Of a stretch of DNA of 39,669 nt, positions 7,313-16,006 are shown one piece after another; the first letter of the stretch is position 1; every line of letters begins with the position of its first letter. Location: contig CAYFRM010000001.1 in NCBI GenBank assembly GCA_964345635.1, positions 1-39,669 on the forward strand. The letters run 5' to 3'. Below the pieces are notes generated by a model, which was not told where the DNA came from, did no database searches, and saw only the letters and a list, made by a program, of their open reading frames with translations. The DNA comes from WVXT01 sp964345635 (lineage in GTDB: Bacteria; UBA6262; WVXT01). The position numbers and the translations under genes were made by a program.

Positions 7313-9643
7313 TTATAAATAGTATGCTTCCCGTTCCTTCACCGGTTTTTTTCGCTCAAATTCAAACGGCTTATCCCCGGCCAGACTATGTAAAATCCCG
7401 AATACTTTTATCTTAACCTTCTTCCTGCCCGGAGAAACAAGCTGAATTTTTATTTTATTATTTTTGACTTCCAGTCTAAGCAGGGTTCCTCCCCAATGCA
7501 GAGAAAAAATAATTTTCCTCCATATTCTTGGCATTTTCGGATTGACTGATAATATGCCTTTCTCTATTTTCACCCCGGCGAAACCATTTATCAAAACCTG
7601 CCAGCTACCCCCCATACAGGCTGCGTGAATGCCTTCATTCGTATTGTTATTGATGTTGCTTATGTCAGTCCGTAGAGCAGTATGGAAAAACCGATAACCC
7701 CTGTTTTTATCTCCCACATCAATAGCCATACGGGCATATACCGGAAGACTCAATGAAGACTTGTGTATCGTCCTGTCAACATAATATGCATAGTTTTCTC
7801 TTTTGGTCTTCAAACTGAAGACGTCTGATAGAAGATACAAAAGCATAATCACGTCTGCCTGCTTGACAAGCTGGGTCTTGCCATAATCTCTGGGAGTCAG
7901 TTTCTCCGAGACGACAGGCACAAAATTCTCATCCCAATCGGCTATTTTAACCTTTCTCTTCTTAAAATATCCGTCGAATTGCTCGATTATCTGACCCCGG
8001 CGCTTGTTTACACTGATGCGGGCGGCAATATTCTTCCATTCCGCCACCTCTCTGGCTGAGAGCCCTATTTTTTGAACCAATTTTTTATAGCCTGCCGTAT
8101 TTGATTTTCTCAGCTTCTTTGACATATTATAAGCCGTAAGCAGATTCCACTTTGCCATCATATTCGTAAAAGCATTATTGTTAACATCTACGTGGAACTC
8201 ATCAGGGCCGATAACCTGTTTAATTTCGTATTTCTTCTTCCTTTTATTGTATTCAACGCGGCTGGCCCAAAATCTTGCTGTTTCAAACAATATTTCGTAA
8301 CCGTAATCCTGAAAAAATTTCTCATCCTGCGTAGCATTATAATAGTGATAAAAGGCGTAGGCAATGTTTGCAGTTATATGGTGCTCCATCTTACCCGTAT
8401 GGATTCTGATTACTTTTCCGTCTAAATCTTTGGCCCACCCGGGTGTCTCGTCTTCTCCTGAATCGGCAGATTCCCAGGGGAACATCGCCCCTTTAAACCT
8501 ATTCTTCTTAGCCCTTGCTCTTGCTGCTTCCAATCTTCTGTATCTATACATTAGCATATTCCTGGCAATATCGGGTAAAGTATACAGATAGAATGGGAAA
8601 AGAAAGATTTCAGTATCCCAAAAAATATGTCCGCGGTAACCCTCGCCGGTCAATGCTCTTGCCGCTATACTGGATGCACCGTTGTCTTTGGGCCCACATG
8701 CTAACATATGATAAATGTTGAACCGGAAGTTCTTTTCCACTTCCGGGTCACCCCATATAGAAACTTCAGCCACATTCCACAAACCTTCCCAGGCGCGAAT
8801 ATGCCTTCTCAATAAGCAATCGAAACTGGCATTAAACGCCTTTCGGAATTTCTTTTCCGATGACCTTTTCGTGCTACCTAAATCTTCTTTTTCAGAAGCG
8901 GCCTCCACACAGAATATCTTGGTGAATTTGACGGTTTGATTTTTTCGTAACTTCAATTCAAATATATTATCTTTTGCTTCCGTCTTCTTCCCCCTTGTTT
9001 CATAATAAAACCCGCTCCTGAATATTGCCCTATGCAATTTTCCAAAAGTCTCCACTATAAGATATCCTTCATTCTTAAATTGGCCTACTTCCTTGATCCG
9101 GAAATGCCTTTTGCGTCCTTCGGTTACCGTTCTAACATTATACACGGAAGTATCTATTCCCGTTTCGATGGAAACCTCCACTCCGTCATCCAGTGGCGTA
9201 AAAATAATTTGCATAACGCCGATATTTTTATCGTGCATGGACACAAATCTTATACTTTGATAATCGTACTTTTTTTTCTTACTGTCCTGGTAAATAGTGT
9301 GCCGGCACAAAAGGCCATGCCTTAAGTTCAAAATTCTTCTGTGTTCCACAACATCCATGGTAATAACACCCAGTCTTTCCCCATCTACCCCTATTTTGAA
9401 ATTAAAAGGATTGGGTAAGTTAACTAACTCGGCAACATGGGAGCCAATTCTATCATATACTCCCGCAATATAGGTTCCTGGCGTGGCCTCATAAGGTATC
9501 TCTTCCAGAACAGCGCGGCTCCCCAAAAAACCATTCCCCAGGGCAAGTTGAGATTCTCGCACTCCCTGAAGCAACTTCACCCAACCCTCCTCCTTGATCA
9601 GCCAGGGATATTCGGTATTGTATTTAGAGTAATAATTTTTCAT
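7313..9643 (-). CDS. Glycoside hydrolase family 65 disaccharide phosphorylase
   Basis: A 776-aa GH65 protein, normal for maltose, trehalose, kojibiose or nigerose phosphorylases. The N-terminal beta-sandwich (residues ~10-270) begins with the conserved ESQLALGNGFLGSRA. The (alpha/alpha)6 barrel holds HIFWDTEIFLFPF, WESADSGEDETP and the catalytic motif GPDEFHVDVNNNAFTN with the general-acid Glu near residue 481. EGIHAACMGGSWQ and LSLHWGGTLLRLEV mark the phosphate-binding part and the C-terminal sheet. It overlaps the beta-phosphoglucomutase stop by ATGA. The coupling predicts phosphorolysis of an alpha-glucobiose to beta-glucose-1-phosphate, then conversion to glucose-6-phosphate. The exact disaccharide cannot be read from the sequence. 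Confidence 0.9.
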   Translation of the reverse strand: MKNYYSKYNTEYPWLIKEEGWVKLLQGVRESQLALGNGFLGSRAVLEEIPYEATPGTYIAGVYDRIGSHVAELVNLPNPFNFKIGVDGERLGVITMDVVEHRRILNLRHGLLCRHTIYQDSKKKKYDYQSIRFVSMHDKNIGVMQIIFTPLDDGVEVSIETGIDTSVYNVRTVTEGRKRHFRIKEVGQFKNEGYLIVETFGKLHRAIFRSGFYYETRGKKTEAKDNIFELKLRKNQTVKFTKIFCVEAASEKEDLGSTKRSSEKKFRKAFNASFDCLLRRHIRAWEGLWNVAEVSIWGDPEVEKNFRFNIYHMLACGPKDNGASSIAARALTGEGYRGHIFWDTEIFLFPFYLYTLPDIARNMLMYRYRRLEAARARAKKNRFKGAMFPWESADSGEDETPGWAKDLDGKVIRIHTGKMEHHITANIAYAFYHYYNATQDEKFFQDYGYEILFETARFWASRVEYNKRKKKYEIKQVIGPDEFHVDVNNNAFTNMMAKWNLLTAYNMSKKLRKSNTAGYKKLVQKIGLSAREVAEWKNIAARISVNKRRGQIIEQFDGYFKKRKVKIADWDENFVPVVSEKLTPRDYGKTQLVKQADVIMLLYLLSDVFSLKTKRENYAYYVDRTIHKSSLSLPVYARMAIDVGDKNRGYRFFHTALRTDISNINNNTNEGIHAACMGGSWQVLINGFAGVKIEKGILSVNPKMPRIWRKIIFSLHWGGTLLRLEVKNNKIKIQLVSPGRKKVKIKVFGILHSLAGDKPFEFERKKPVKEREAYYL

Positions 9644-10290
9644 TTCTCAAATAATCCCTCGATTGTTTTATAGCCCACTTTGGATAAATCTTCCACAACA
9701 AGGTTTGCCTTTGCCAGTCTTTTGGCATTACCGTAGCGGTCAATCCCGATACAGACCATCTTCCCATTTATTGCAGCCTCCACGCCCAGGACGGCGTCTT
9801 CAAATACAACACATTCTGAGTAAGCACAACCTAATCTCCCGGCAGCCAACTGAAAAATCTGGGGGTCGGGCTTGGCCCTGGTAATGTCGTTACCATCCAC
9901 TATGGCATCCGCCAGATGAATGATTCCTGCTCTTTGCAAAATTCTTTTGCAGTTCCGACTGGAAGAGGCAATGGCAATTTTCTTATTATGACTTTTTAGC
10001 TCCTTGATTAAGTCTACGCAGGAGGCGTATACGGGAATATCCTCTTTCTCCACGAACTCAAGAAAATATCTCTGTTTTCTGTCACCGGCTTGCCTTAATT
10101 CTTCATCACTAATGCGCGTCAAGATGGCCCTTGCTCCGTCATATCTGGGAATACCATCAACCTTGCTTTTATAATCATCAAAGGTAAAATCTATCCCGTA
10201 TTCAGAAAACATCTTCTTCCACGCCTTAAAATGGATGGGCACCGTATTAACAACTACGCCGTCCAGATCAAAAATTGCACCCTTAAACAT
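9640..10290 (-). CDS. pgmB: Beta-phosphoglucomutase (HAD superfamily)
   Basis: A 216-aa HAD phosphotransferase. The nucleophile motif FDLDGVVVNT gives the two catalytic Asp residues at 8 and 10; motif II is IAIASSSRNCKRIL, and RAKPDPQIFQLAA with VVFEDAVLGVEAA supply motifs III and IV. The cap domain lies between residues ~15 and 85. The ATG after GAGGG is preferred; the longer frame would run towards the tRNA gene. It overlaps the GH65 phosphorylase by ATGA, the classical pairing in which this enzyme converts beta-glucose-1-phosphate to glucose-6-phosphate. Sequence alone does not fully exclude another sugar phosphatase, but context supports the call. Confidence 0.87.
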   Translation of the reverse strand: MFKGAIFDLDGVVVNTVPIHFKAWKKMFSEYGIDFTFDDYKSKVDGIPRYDGARAILTRISDEELRQAGDRKQRYFLEFVEKEDIPVYASCVDLIKELKSHNKKIAIASSSRNCKRILQRAGIIHLADAIVDGNDITRAKPDPQIFQLAAGRLGCAYSECVVFEDAVLGVEAAINGKMVCIGIDRYGNAKRLAKANLVVEDLSKVGYKTIEGLFEK

Positions 10291-10314
10291 AAGACCCTCG
10301 GATTTATGCATTAT

Positions 10315-10393
10315 TGGTAGCGCCAACGGGATTTGAACCCGTGATCTCTGCCTTGAGAGGGCAGCGTCCTAAACCAGACTAGACGATGGCGCC
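10315..10393 (-). tRNA. tRNA-Glu (anticodon CTC)
   Basis: A full cloverleaf on the minus strand with acceptor GGCGCCA pairing TGGCGCT, discriminator A and encoded CCA. The anticodon stem CTGCC/GGCAG encloses loop CTCTCAA, giving anticodon CTC, and the T-arm is ACGGG-TTCAAAT-CCCGT. It lies 21 bp downstream of the rmuC stop region and 24 bp before the phosphoglucomutase start. Confidence 0.95.
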
Positions 10394-10419
10394 ACCAACC
10401 ACGATTACAAATTCTTGCG

Positions 10420-11454
10420 TTACTGGGGTTCTTCGGGAATTTCTTGTGGCCTCTTCTCCCCTACGGTCAATAATTTCTCCCCCAGTCTATCCAGTTTCTT
10501 TCCCGCTTCCTCGTATCTGGTTCTACTATTGGATAAGTGTCTCCCCAATACCTCAAAATCTTCCTTGAACTTAATCAAGTCTCCCCGCAGGCGCGTCAGA
10601 TTACCTAAAATCTCTTCCGCAGCCTTCTCGATTCTCAATCCTTTCAATCCCAGAACTAAAGCCTGCAGATAGGCATAGAAGCTGTTCGGCGAGACGGGAA
10701 TAACTCTCTTGGAAAGCGCGTAAGAACATATCCTTTCCTCTTCGCCAATAGTCTCGTCCTTGATTATCGTCTCGTAATATACATTTTCCGCAGGGATATA
10801 GAGGAGAGCAAAATCGAAAGTATCCTCATCCGGTAAAATATATTTATCGGAAATATCGTCAATATGTTTCTTAACATCTTTCACAAACTCCCTGCGACTC
10901 ATTTGTTTATCCTCTTCGCCACTGGTTTCTAACATCTTTTTGAAGTTCTCCAGGGGAAATTTGGAATCTACCGGAACCAGCCGATTCCCCAGGCGAATAA
11001 CCGCATCCACAACTTCTCCATTCTTGAATTTATGTTTGAGGGTGAAATGTTCCTGTGGCAGAATCTGTCCCAAAAGATTTGCCAGGAGAAACTCGCCGAC
11101 TTCACCACGAAAAGTAGGTGCCCGGAGAAGGTCCTGGAGGCTGGATATATCTTTACCCACCTCGAAGATTCTCCTGTTCGCTTCTTCCATTCTCCCCAGG
11201 CTCTCCTTTACGGAAGTGACAACCTGGGTAGTATTCCCGAGCCTTTCATTTACCTGGCTGGTAACAGCGTTCAACTGGCTCGTTACTTGAGTCGTCAGGT
11301 TTGCTATCTGCTGCTGCATTACCATAAGCGCCTGCTCACTTCCTCCTTTTCCTTCCAGACCCCCAATTCTTCTCCTCGCACTCATGGCCATCCACAGCAC
11401 AAGAATAATCAGAATACCCACTCCTCCCAGTAAGACCCATATAGTCAATTCCAT
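10420..11454 (-). CDS. rmuC: RmuC-family DNA recombination protein
   Basis: A 344-aa RmuC homologue. An N-terminal membrane helix (VLLGGVGILIILVLWMAM) is followed by a coiled coil (residues ~35-95) and the RmuC nuclease-like domain, marked by FRGEVGEFLLANLL, GEVVDAVIR, VPVDSKFPLENFKKM and FALLYIPAENVYYE. GGAGGGAGATTA precedes the ATG. RmuC proteins limit recombination at inverted or short repeats in E. coli; the mechanism is unresolved. It lies near helicase-nuclease and EndoQ genes, giving a repair-rich neighbourhood. Given the many palindromic repeats here, its presence is noteworthy, though the gene is widespread. Confidence 0.93.
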   Translation of the reverse strand: MELTIWVLLGGVGILIILVLWMAMSARRRIGGLEGKGGSEQALMVMQQQIANLTTQVTSQLNAVTSQVNERLGNTTQVVTSVKESLGRMEEANRRIFEVGKDISSLQDLLRAPTFRGEVGEFLLANLLGQILPQEHFTLKHKFKNGEVVDAVIRLGNRLVPVDSKFPLENFKKMLETSGEEDKQMSRREFVKDVKKHIDDISDKYILPDEDTFDFALLYIPAENVYYETIIKDETIGEEERICSYALSKRVIPVSPNSFYAYLQALVLGLKGLRIEKAAEEILGNLTRLRGDLIKFKEDFEVLGRHLSNSRTRYEEAGKKLDRLGEKLLTVGEKRPQEIPEEPQ

Positions 11455-11500
11455 TAATCTCCCTCCGTTTAGACGAGAACTATGTCTCTGCCATTAATGA

Positions 11501-11693
11501 GAGCAAAAGATAGTTTGTGAAGAACTTTGGGAATTTCAGCCAAAAAACGAGGACGGCACATTCTCTTTGAAGCAAATCATTGTCCGACGACCCCCGACAG
11601 ATCGGGGGGAGGAGTTTTGATTTGCGCTGTAGCGAGTCCGGAGTTTTTTGACGTAAGGAAATTCCTTAGTGATGAACAAACTATTTTTTGCTC
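11501..11693. repeat. Large foldback (MITE-like) intergenic element, copy 1
   Basis: A 193-bp imperfect palindrome. The ends match in inverted orientation (11501-11518 GAGCAAAAGATAGTTTGT with 11676-11693, 17 of 18). Inner arms also pair: GGAATTTC, CAAAAAAC and GGAC on the left with their complements on the right, then GCAAATCA, and a GACCCCCGA / TCGGGGGG tip. It occupies most of the gap between rmuC and the alcohol dehydrogenase gene. Its right end shares 22 of 24 bases with the element at 24594-24825. The gap 11455-11743 holds no gene that I can support. Confidence 0.75.
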
Positions 11694-11743
11694 CTTATTT
11701 TTTCCTATTATACCAAATTTGAAAAGGCGAAAACAAGAATGAA

Positions 11744-12895
11744 TCACATCGAATTCCTGTATATTTCCTCAATCTCTTCTCGGGTGGGGCGCCTGGGATT
11801 CAGAGTGAGGAGACGCTCATTTTTGCTCACGGTTTTGGCAAAACCGGCAAGGGATTCTTCCTTCACTCCTATCTCTTTCATGTTTTTAGGTATGCCTATC
11901 TTCTGCAAAAACTCTCTCATCGCTACCACGCTGAGGCGCGCAGCCTCGTTTTCCGATAGACCTTCTACCTTTTTTCCCATTGCCTCAGCAATATTTTTAT
12001 ATTTACCAGGATTTGCCACCAGATTAAACTCCATTACTTCCGGCATAAGTAGCGCGTTCGCCAATCCATGGGGAGCGCCATAGTGCAAAGTAATGAAATA
12101 GCCCATTCCATGAATTATCCCCGCACCGGCGGAATTAATCACCAGGCCCGCAAGCATAGAAGCAAAAAGCATCTTTTCTCTAATTTTTAGATTCCCTGGT
12201 TGAGAAATTGCCTCAGGTAAAGATTCGGCAATTAATGATATCGATTTCAAGGCCAAGATATCCCCCACCGGAGTTGACTGCGTGGAGACATATCCTTCAA
12301 CGGCGTGACTCAGAGCGTCCGCTCCTGTATTGGCAGTTAGAGAGGCAGGCATACTCAGGGTCAACACCGGGTCGAGGATAGCGAGCACAGGGCTAATATG
12401 AAAGCTACCGATTATCTGTTTCAAAATTTTCTTTCGGTCGGTAACAACTGCGTATTTTGTGACTTCGCTCCCCGTTCCCGCCGTAGTGGGGATAGCGATA
12501 ACGGGAATAGCCGGTTCTTTTACTTTATCCGTCCCGAAATAATCGGTAATACTGCCCTTGTTGGTCATAAGCAGGGCGATTGCCTTTGCTGCGTCCATCG
12601 GGCTTCCTCCGCCAAGGCCAATTACCACATCTACCGCGCATTTCTTGGCAACTTTTGCTCCTTCCTCTACCGTCTCCACGCTCGGGTCGGGTTCTACCTT
12701 GTCAAATACCTCTACCCTAAGATTCTGGGAAACAAGCGAATCCACTACCTCGTCCAGCCTCCCCGTCTTTTTTGCCGAGGACTTCCCTGTAACTATCAAA
12801 ACCTTACTGCCGAATTTCTTGGCTTCTTCACCCACTCTTTTCAGACTTCCTTCACCAAAGATAATCCTTGTGGGAGAATAGAAAACAGATTCCAT
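11744..12895 (-). CDS. Iron-containing alcohol dehydrogenase
   Basis: A 383-aa group III (Fe-type) alcohol dehydrogenase. The N-terminal dinucleotide domain has GEGSLKRVGEEAK, VTGKSSAKKTG and the phosphate loop DVVIGLGGGSPMDAAKAIA; the helical C-terminal domain has the metal ligands in TGADALSHAVEGYVS and GIIHGMGYFITLHYGAPHGLAN (Asp and three His). PTTAGTGSEVTKYAV is the family nicotinamide-side motif. An AAGGAGGT site lies just before the ATG, inside the 3' end of the helicase-nuclease gene, which stops 3 bp upstream. Likely a cytosolic NAD(P)-dependent oxidoreductase of primary alcohols or aldehydes; the substrate is unknown. Co-transcription with repair genes probably has no functional meaning. 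Confidence 0.92.
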   Translation of the reverse strand: MESVFYSPTRIIFGEGSLKRVGEEAKKFGSKVLIVTGKSSAKKTGRLDEVVDSLVSQNLRVEVFDKVEPDPSVETVEEGAKVAKKCAVDVVIGLGGGSPMDAAKAIALLMTNKGSITDYFGTDKVKEPAIPVIAIPTTAGTGSEVTKYAVVTDRKKILKQIIGSFHISPVLAILDPVLTLSMPASLTANTGADALSHAVEGYVSTQSTPVGDILALKSISLIAESLPEAISQPGNLKIREKMLFASMLAGLVINSAGAGIIHGMGYFITLHYGAPHGLANALLMPEVMEFNLVANPGKYKNIAEAMGKKVEGLSENEAARLSVVAMREFLQKIGIPKNMKEIGVKEESLAGFAKTVSKNERLLTLNPRRPTREEIEEIYRNSM

Positions 12896-12898
12896 ATT

Positions 12899-15800
12899 TT
12901 ACCTCCTTTTTTCACAAACCGGTTTATAATCGCAAAATTCACACTTTTTGCCCCGACCAACCGGTGTGAAGTCTTCTTCCCGAATCTTCTTCATAATCGT
13001 TCTTATTTTCTTTTCTAAATGGCGCTCTATATCCTTTCCCATCTTTACGCTGCTCAGTCGATTATGTCTCAGCCAGTATAAGCTCATCTCTTCCACAGGG
13101 CTATATCCCAAAACCTTCTCCGCTCCCCATTTGTAAACGAGCATTGGCAAAATGTACGGCTCTTCGTTCTTCTGGCGATTGGTCTTGTAATCGATAATAT
13201 GGTATCCCTTACCGGAAGATCTATCAATCCGGTCGATTATTCCCCTGACTTCTGAACCTTCAATAAAAAGATGGAACGGCTCTTCTACTCTAACGATTTT
13301 GCCAATTCGGTTTTCCGAATTACGCAAAAATTTTACAAGAATCGGTTTAGCTTCTTTCTCATAGATTTCCCGAATCTCCCTGTCAGCAATTCCGTGAGCC
13401 TTCGCCAAGGAACGGAACTTACTCGTCAATTTTGATTCTCTCCACTCTTTTCCTTCTTTTCCTGACAAAATGTATTCCTCCAGAGTCTTATGAATTACTG
13501 TCCCGAACGTCGACTCTTCCATCATCTCTTCCTCTTTACCTCTTTCCCATCCCGGGTCGGGAGGGAGATTGAACAGGTAAAGATATTTGTATCTTAAAGG
13601 GCACTGGTCAAAAGTGGCAAGCTGGGTAACTGTAAATGAAGGGAGAGAAATCTCGTGGGAAGGAAGCGACTTATAGGAAGAAAATACGATATCTCTTATC
13701 TCTTCTAATCCCAGCTCCTCAATTCCCTTCTCCTTTCTGCCTTGCGGATAGACTTCTTTCTCCCGGATTTCTTTCTCCTTTAAAAACTTCTCCCTCCTGT
13801 TTTCAATCAAGGAAGAGAACTCTTTTTTCTTTTCTCCCCGTTCGTCGAGGAAATAAGACATAAACGGACTCAATTTCTCTTGCGCGTTCCCGGCGCCGGA
13901 AATTATCAATTTCTCTCGCGGTCTGGTCAGGCTAACATAGAGAAGTCTCTTCTCTTCCATGTCGATTCCTTTTCTCTTCTTCTTCCTTTCTTCTCTGGTA
14001 GATATAACCGACTTTTCATCATAAGCGTAAAAGGGAGTAGCTCCTCCCACGAAAGGGAAAGTCTTATCCTTGACGTTAGCTAAGAAAACGATGGGAAATT
14101 CCAACCCTTTTGCCTGGTGGATAGACATTATACGCACGGCATTCTCTTCGCCGGGTTTAGCTTCGCTCTCCACTACTCCCTGTTGCGTGACTTCTTTTAC
14201 ATAGGCGATGAAATCTTCCAGCGTGGAAAAGATATTTCTCTCCTCAAATTCCTCAACGAGGCTGAAAAACTTCTTAATGTTTGCCAGGGTTCTCCTCCTT
14301 TCAGTGGGCGGCAAACTCTGGGCATAATGTAAATAGTTACTCTGGCCGATTACCTTATATACCAGCTCGCCTAAACTATAATTACTCTTTTCCAGAAAGA
14401 ATCTGTCCAGGAAGGCTTTGCAGTTCCCGAGCGCCTTCTTATCCTCTTCCTCAATGTCAAGACCGTCCACCTTCCCCAAACCGTCGTAGATGGGATAACG
14501 CTTCCTCACTATCTTTTCCTCGTCTTCGACTTCTTGCTCGGGAAAGATGCTCGCCAGAGAAGAGAGACTGGAATTCTTGATTCTGAAAATGGGTGACCTC
14601 AATAGCCTGACCAGAGAAATGTCATCAAAGGGATTATTGATTGCCCCCAGTAATGCTACCAGATCTCTTATTTCCGGTCTTTCATAGTAACCTGTCCCGC
14701 CCGTAGTAACAAAAGGAATCCCGTGCCTCTGCAGGGCCTCCTCATATATTCCCACGGGAGTCCTGATTGCTCTTAACAGTACCGCTATGTCATTAAGCTT
14801 GAGACTACTTTCCCGCTCTTCTTCTCTTATTGGATTTTTTAGACGGTATTCTCTCAGTAACTCGAGAATTCTCTGGGCAATAAATTCCGCTTCCTCTTCC
14901 TGGGATTCTGCCAGAAATATCTCCACGCCACATCCTTCCGCTTCCTTTTCCGAATTTATAGGTTCATAATCGGGAATTTCCCTCCCCAGCGCCTTATTGA
15001 CTACTTTCAGAATCTTATTAAAGGAGCGGAAATTCCTGGTCAGAGAAAGGTTTGATTCAGATTTCTCGCTGAAATCTTCAATATTCTCCGGCTGCGCTCC
15101 TCTAAAAGCATAGATAGACTGTTTAACATCGCCCACCACGAAGTAGTTATGGGAGAACTGGCGCAACAGTTTATCCTGAAGAGGTGTGGTGTCCTGGTAC
15201 TCATCTACCAGAACATATCTAAACTGTTTCCGATACCTGTCTTTTATCTTCTTATTACTCTCGAGAATATATAGAGTCTCCAGGAGAACCCCGGAAAAAT
15301 CGAAGTAGTGGCGCTTCTTAAGTTCCTTCTCGTAGGAAGCATAAATTTTGGCAATGAGACGTATCAAATTTTTCTTCTCTTCATCTTCTATTTTGGAAAT
15401 CTCGTGTAGAAGTCCCGCAGGGAACATCGCCTTATTTCTTATTTCCTGGACGTATTCATAAACCCGGCTCAGGAACTCATCCAGCCACTGGTCAATGGTA
15501 ACCCGGGGCAGTCTTCCTTCCTCGAGCAGCGCTTTACCCACCTTGCAGAAAAGGATTTTGGCCTCAATCTCGTTAATCACTCTGAAATTCGGCTCCAGCC
15601 CTATCTCCAGTCCATTCTCTCTAAGAAGTCGCGTGCAGAAAGAATCGATAGTGCTGATGTAGGCTTTCTTTGATAGGACTTCCCTGGGAAGAGACATATT
15701 CTCTAATTCTTTTTCCAACCTCTCCCGCATCTCCCCCGCAGCCTTATTGGTGAATGTAACCGCCAGGATACTCTCCACAGCCTCTTCGGGAGATACACCT

Positions 15801-15943
15801 TTCTTCAGGAGATTAGAAAATATTTTCAGGTACCTGTTTACCAGAACCGAAGTCTTCCCTGTCCCTGCTCCTGCCTTCAGGCAGACAGTACCTTCAATCT
15901 CATCCACTGCTCTTTTCTGTTCTAAAGTTAAATAAGGGGACAC
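12899..15943 (-). CDS. UvrD-like helicase / PD-(D/E)XK nuclease, AddA/AdnB-type
   Basis: A very large SF1A helicase with a C-terminal RecB-type nuclease. Q-motif LTLEQKRAV, Walker A KAGAGTGKTS, motif II VLVDEYQDTT, motif III GDVKQSIYAFRGA, motif V SIHQAKGLEFPIV and motif VI YVSLTRPREKL are intact. The nuclease has GIIDRIDR and HIIDYKTN, and Cys residues FDQCPLRY plus CEFCDYKPVC make a four-Cys iron-sulfur pattern. It likely resects double-strand breaks together with the adjacent paralogue. I chose the GTG at 15943 (about 1014 aa), which places LTLEQ near the N-terminus as in homologues. A GTG at 16003, overlapping the upstream stop as GTGA, adds 20 residues encoded wholly by the GGGGACA repeat. 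GGAG about 10 nt upstream supports the shorter form. Confidence 0.9.
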   Translation of the reverse strand: MSPYLTLEQKRAVDEIEGTVCLKAGAGTGKTSVLVNRYLKIFSNLLKKGVSPEEAVESILAVTFTNKAAGEMRERLEKELENMSLPREVLSKKAYISTIDSFCTRLLRENGLEIGLEPNFRVINEIEAKILFCKVGKALLEEGRLPRVTIDQWLDEFLSRVYEYVQEIRNKAMFPAGLLHEISKIEDEEKKNLIRLIAKIYASYEKELKKRHYFDFSGVLLETLYILESNKKIKDRYRKQFRYVLVDEYQDTTPLQDKLLRQFSHNYFVVGDVKQSIYAFRGAQPENIEDFSEKSESNLSLTRNFRSFNKILKVVNKALGREIPDYEPINSEKEAEGCGVEIFLAESQEEEAEFIAQRILELLREYRLKNPIREEERESSLKLNDIAVLLRAIRTPVGIYEEALQRHGIPFVTTGGTGYYERPEIRDLVALLGAINNPFDDISLVRLLRSPIFRIKNSSLSSLASIFPEQEVEDEEKIVRKRYPIYDGLGKVDGLDIEEEDKKALGNCKAFLDRFFLEKSNYSLGELVYKVIGQSNYLHYAQSLPPTERRRTLANIKKFFSLVEEFEERNIFSTLEDFIAYVKEVTQQGVVESEAKPGEENAVRIMSIHQAKGLEFPIVFLANVKDKTFPFVGGATPFYAYDEKSVISTREERKKKRKGIDMEEKRLLYVSLTRPREKLIISGAGNAQEKLSPFMSYFLDERGEKKKEFSSLIENRREKFLKEKEIREKEVYPQGRKEKGIEELGLEEIRDIVFSSYKSLPSHEISLPSFTVTQLATFDQCPLRYKYLYLFNLPPDPGWERGKEEEMMEESTFGTVIHKTLEEYILSGKEGKEWRESKLTSKFRSLAKAHGIADREIREIYEKEAKPILVKFLRNSENRIGKIVRVEEPFHLFIEGSEVRGIIDRIDRSSGKGYHIIDYKTNRQKNEEPYILPMLVYKWGAEKVLGYSPVEEMSLYWLRHNRLSSVKMGKDIERHLEKKIRTIMKKIREEDFTPVGRGKKCEFCDYKPVCEKRR

Positions 15944-16006
15944 AATACTTTTTTCTCCAAAAAAGGGGACAGGTACTTTTTTCTCAAATATTGTACCTGT
16001 CACTTT
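15936..16006. repeat. GGGGACA-family repeats at the helicase-nuclease gene junction
   Basis: Two motif copies lie here: GGGGACACAATACTT (15936-15950), and GGGGACAGGTAC with an inverted partner (GACAGGTAC 15968-15976, GTACCTGTC 15993-16001, 16-bp loop). They span the stop of the upstream helicase gene and the start region of the downstream one. Confidence 0.85.

Noticed and set aside
15936..16006. Possible CRISPR or tandem array because of repeated GGGGACA units
   Set aside because: Only two units, in different forms, no regular spacers and no cas genes in the window.
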